From NCBI GenBank assembly GCA_934569215.1, contig CAKTKF010000051.1, positions 1-7,067 on the forward strand: a stretch of DNA of 7,067 nt, written 5' to 3'. Source of the stretch: an uncultured Oscillospiraceae bacterium. Its GTDB lineage: Bacteria > Bacillota > Clostridia > Oscillospirales > Oscillospiraceae. Position numbers and translations under genes: made by a program. Of the stretch, positions 7,005-7,067 are shown one piece after another (the stretch's first letter is position 1; each line of letters starts with the position of its first letter). Below the pieces are notes generated by a model. That model made no database searches. It was not told the DNA's origin and worked only from the letters and a program-made list of their open reading frames with translations.

Positions 7005-7031
7005 AATAAAACGGTTAAAAACCGTTTTATT
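7005..7031. terminator. 12-bp A/T-flanked inverted repeat, possible bidirectional terminator
   Basis: AATAAAACGGTT (7005-7016) and AACCGTTTTATT (7020-7031) form a perfect 12-bp stem with an AAA loop. The core ACGGTT/AACCGT carries an A tract on one side and a T tract on the other, the arrangement of an intrinsic terminator usable in both directions, though with a short GC core. It may finish the argGHF transcript if the preceding hairpin is leaky. It could instead be the end of a palindromic repeat that continues past the window. Confidence 0.5.
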
Positions 7032-7032
7032 C

Positions 7033-7065
7033 GGCTGCTGTTTCAGCAGCCAGCGGCGTAGCCGC
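7033..7065. repeat. Two adjacent small hairpins at the window's right edge
   Basis: GGCTGCTG-TTT-CAGCAGCC (7033-7051, 8-bp stem) is followed after one base by GCGGC-GTA-GCCGC (7053-7065, 5-bp stem). Placed directly behind the 12-bp inverted repeat, they give three consecutive stem-loops with almost no spacer. That packing suggests a palindromic repeat element cut by the window edge rather than ordinary intergenic DNA. Structure is seen; the assignment as a repeat is inferred. Confidence 0.45.
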
Positions 7066-7067
7066 AA

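Overview
The window looks like chromosomal DNA of a Gram-positive, fairly GC-rich Clostridia member, probably a gut Oscillospiraceae/Ruminococcaceae-type bacterium. This rests on strong GGAGG-type Shine-Dalgarno sites before nearly every gene, near-consensus sigma-A promoters with 17-base spacers, a DUF624 (YesL-like) membrane protein, and a palindromic 'GGCTCTCCCT...' dispersed repeat of a kind I recall from such genomes. No database was consulted, so the taxonomic call is an inference.

Layout. (1) Bases 1-414 hold the 3' end of tsf (elongation factor Ts), closed by a strong intrinsic terminator (428-461) that also works in the opposite direction. (2) Bases 466-2863, minus strand, form a compact three-gene operon read from a good promoter at 2892-2920: a DUF624 membrane protein, an Eis-like two-domain N-acetyltransferase whose start overlaps the preceding stop (ATGA), and, after a 56-base gap with a hairpin, a GNAT acetyltransferase resembling streptothricin acetyltransferases. 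(3) The divergent intergenic region 2864-3335 carries the minus-strand promoter, a roughly 119-base palindromic repeat (3007-3125), a stretch with nothing recognisable (3126-3254), and a perfect-consensus sigma-A promoter for the next operon, with a possible ArgR half-site. (4) Bases 3336-6954, plus strand, are argG-argH-argF. (5) Bases 6955-7067 hold a run of four hairpins, at least one of which probably ends the arg transcript.

How the genes work together. ArgF (ornithine to citrulline), ArgG (citrulline to argininosuccinate) and ArgH (argininosuccinate to arginine plus fumarate) form the complete ornithine-to-arginine half of arginine biosynthesis. They are tightly packed (29-base gap, then a 4-base ATGA overlap), so co-transcription and translational coupling are likely. 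The minus-strand operon pairs two acetyltransferases of families known to modify amine-bearing compounds, including aminoglycosides and streptothricin, with a small membrane protein of unknown function. Its substrate cannot be read from sequence.

Most of the window is ordinary core metabolism and translation. The parts worth a second look are the acetyltransferase operon, the palindromic repeat in the divergent promoter region, the hairpin between the two acetyltransferase genes, and the hairpin cluster at the right end.
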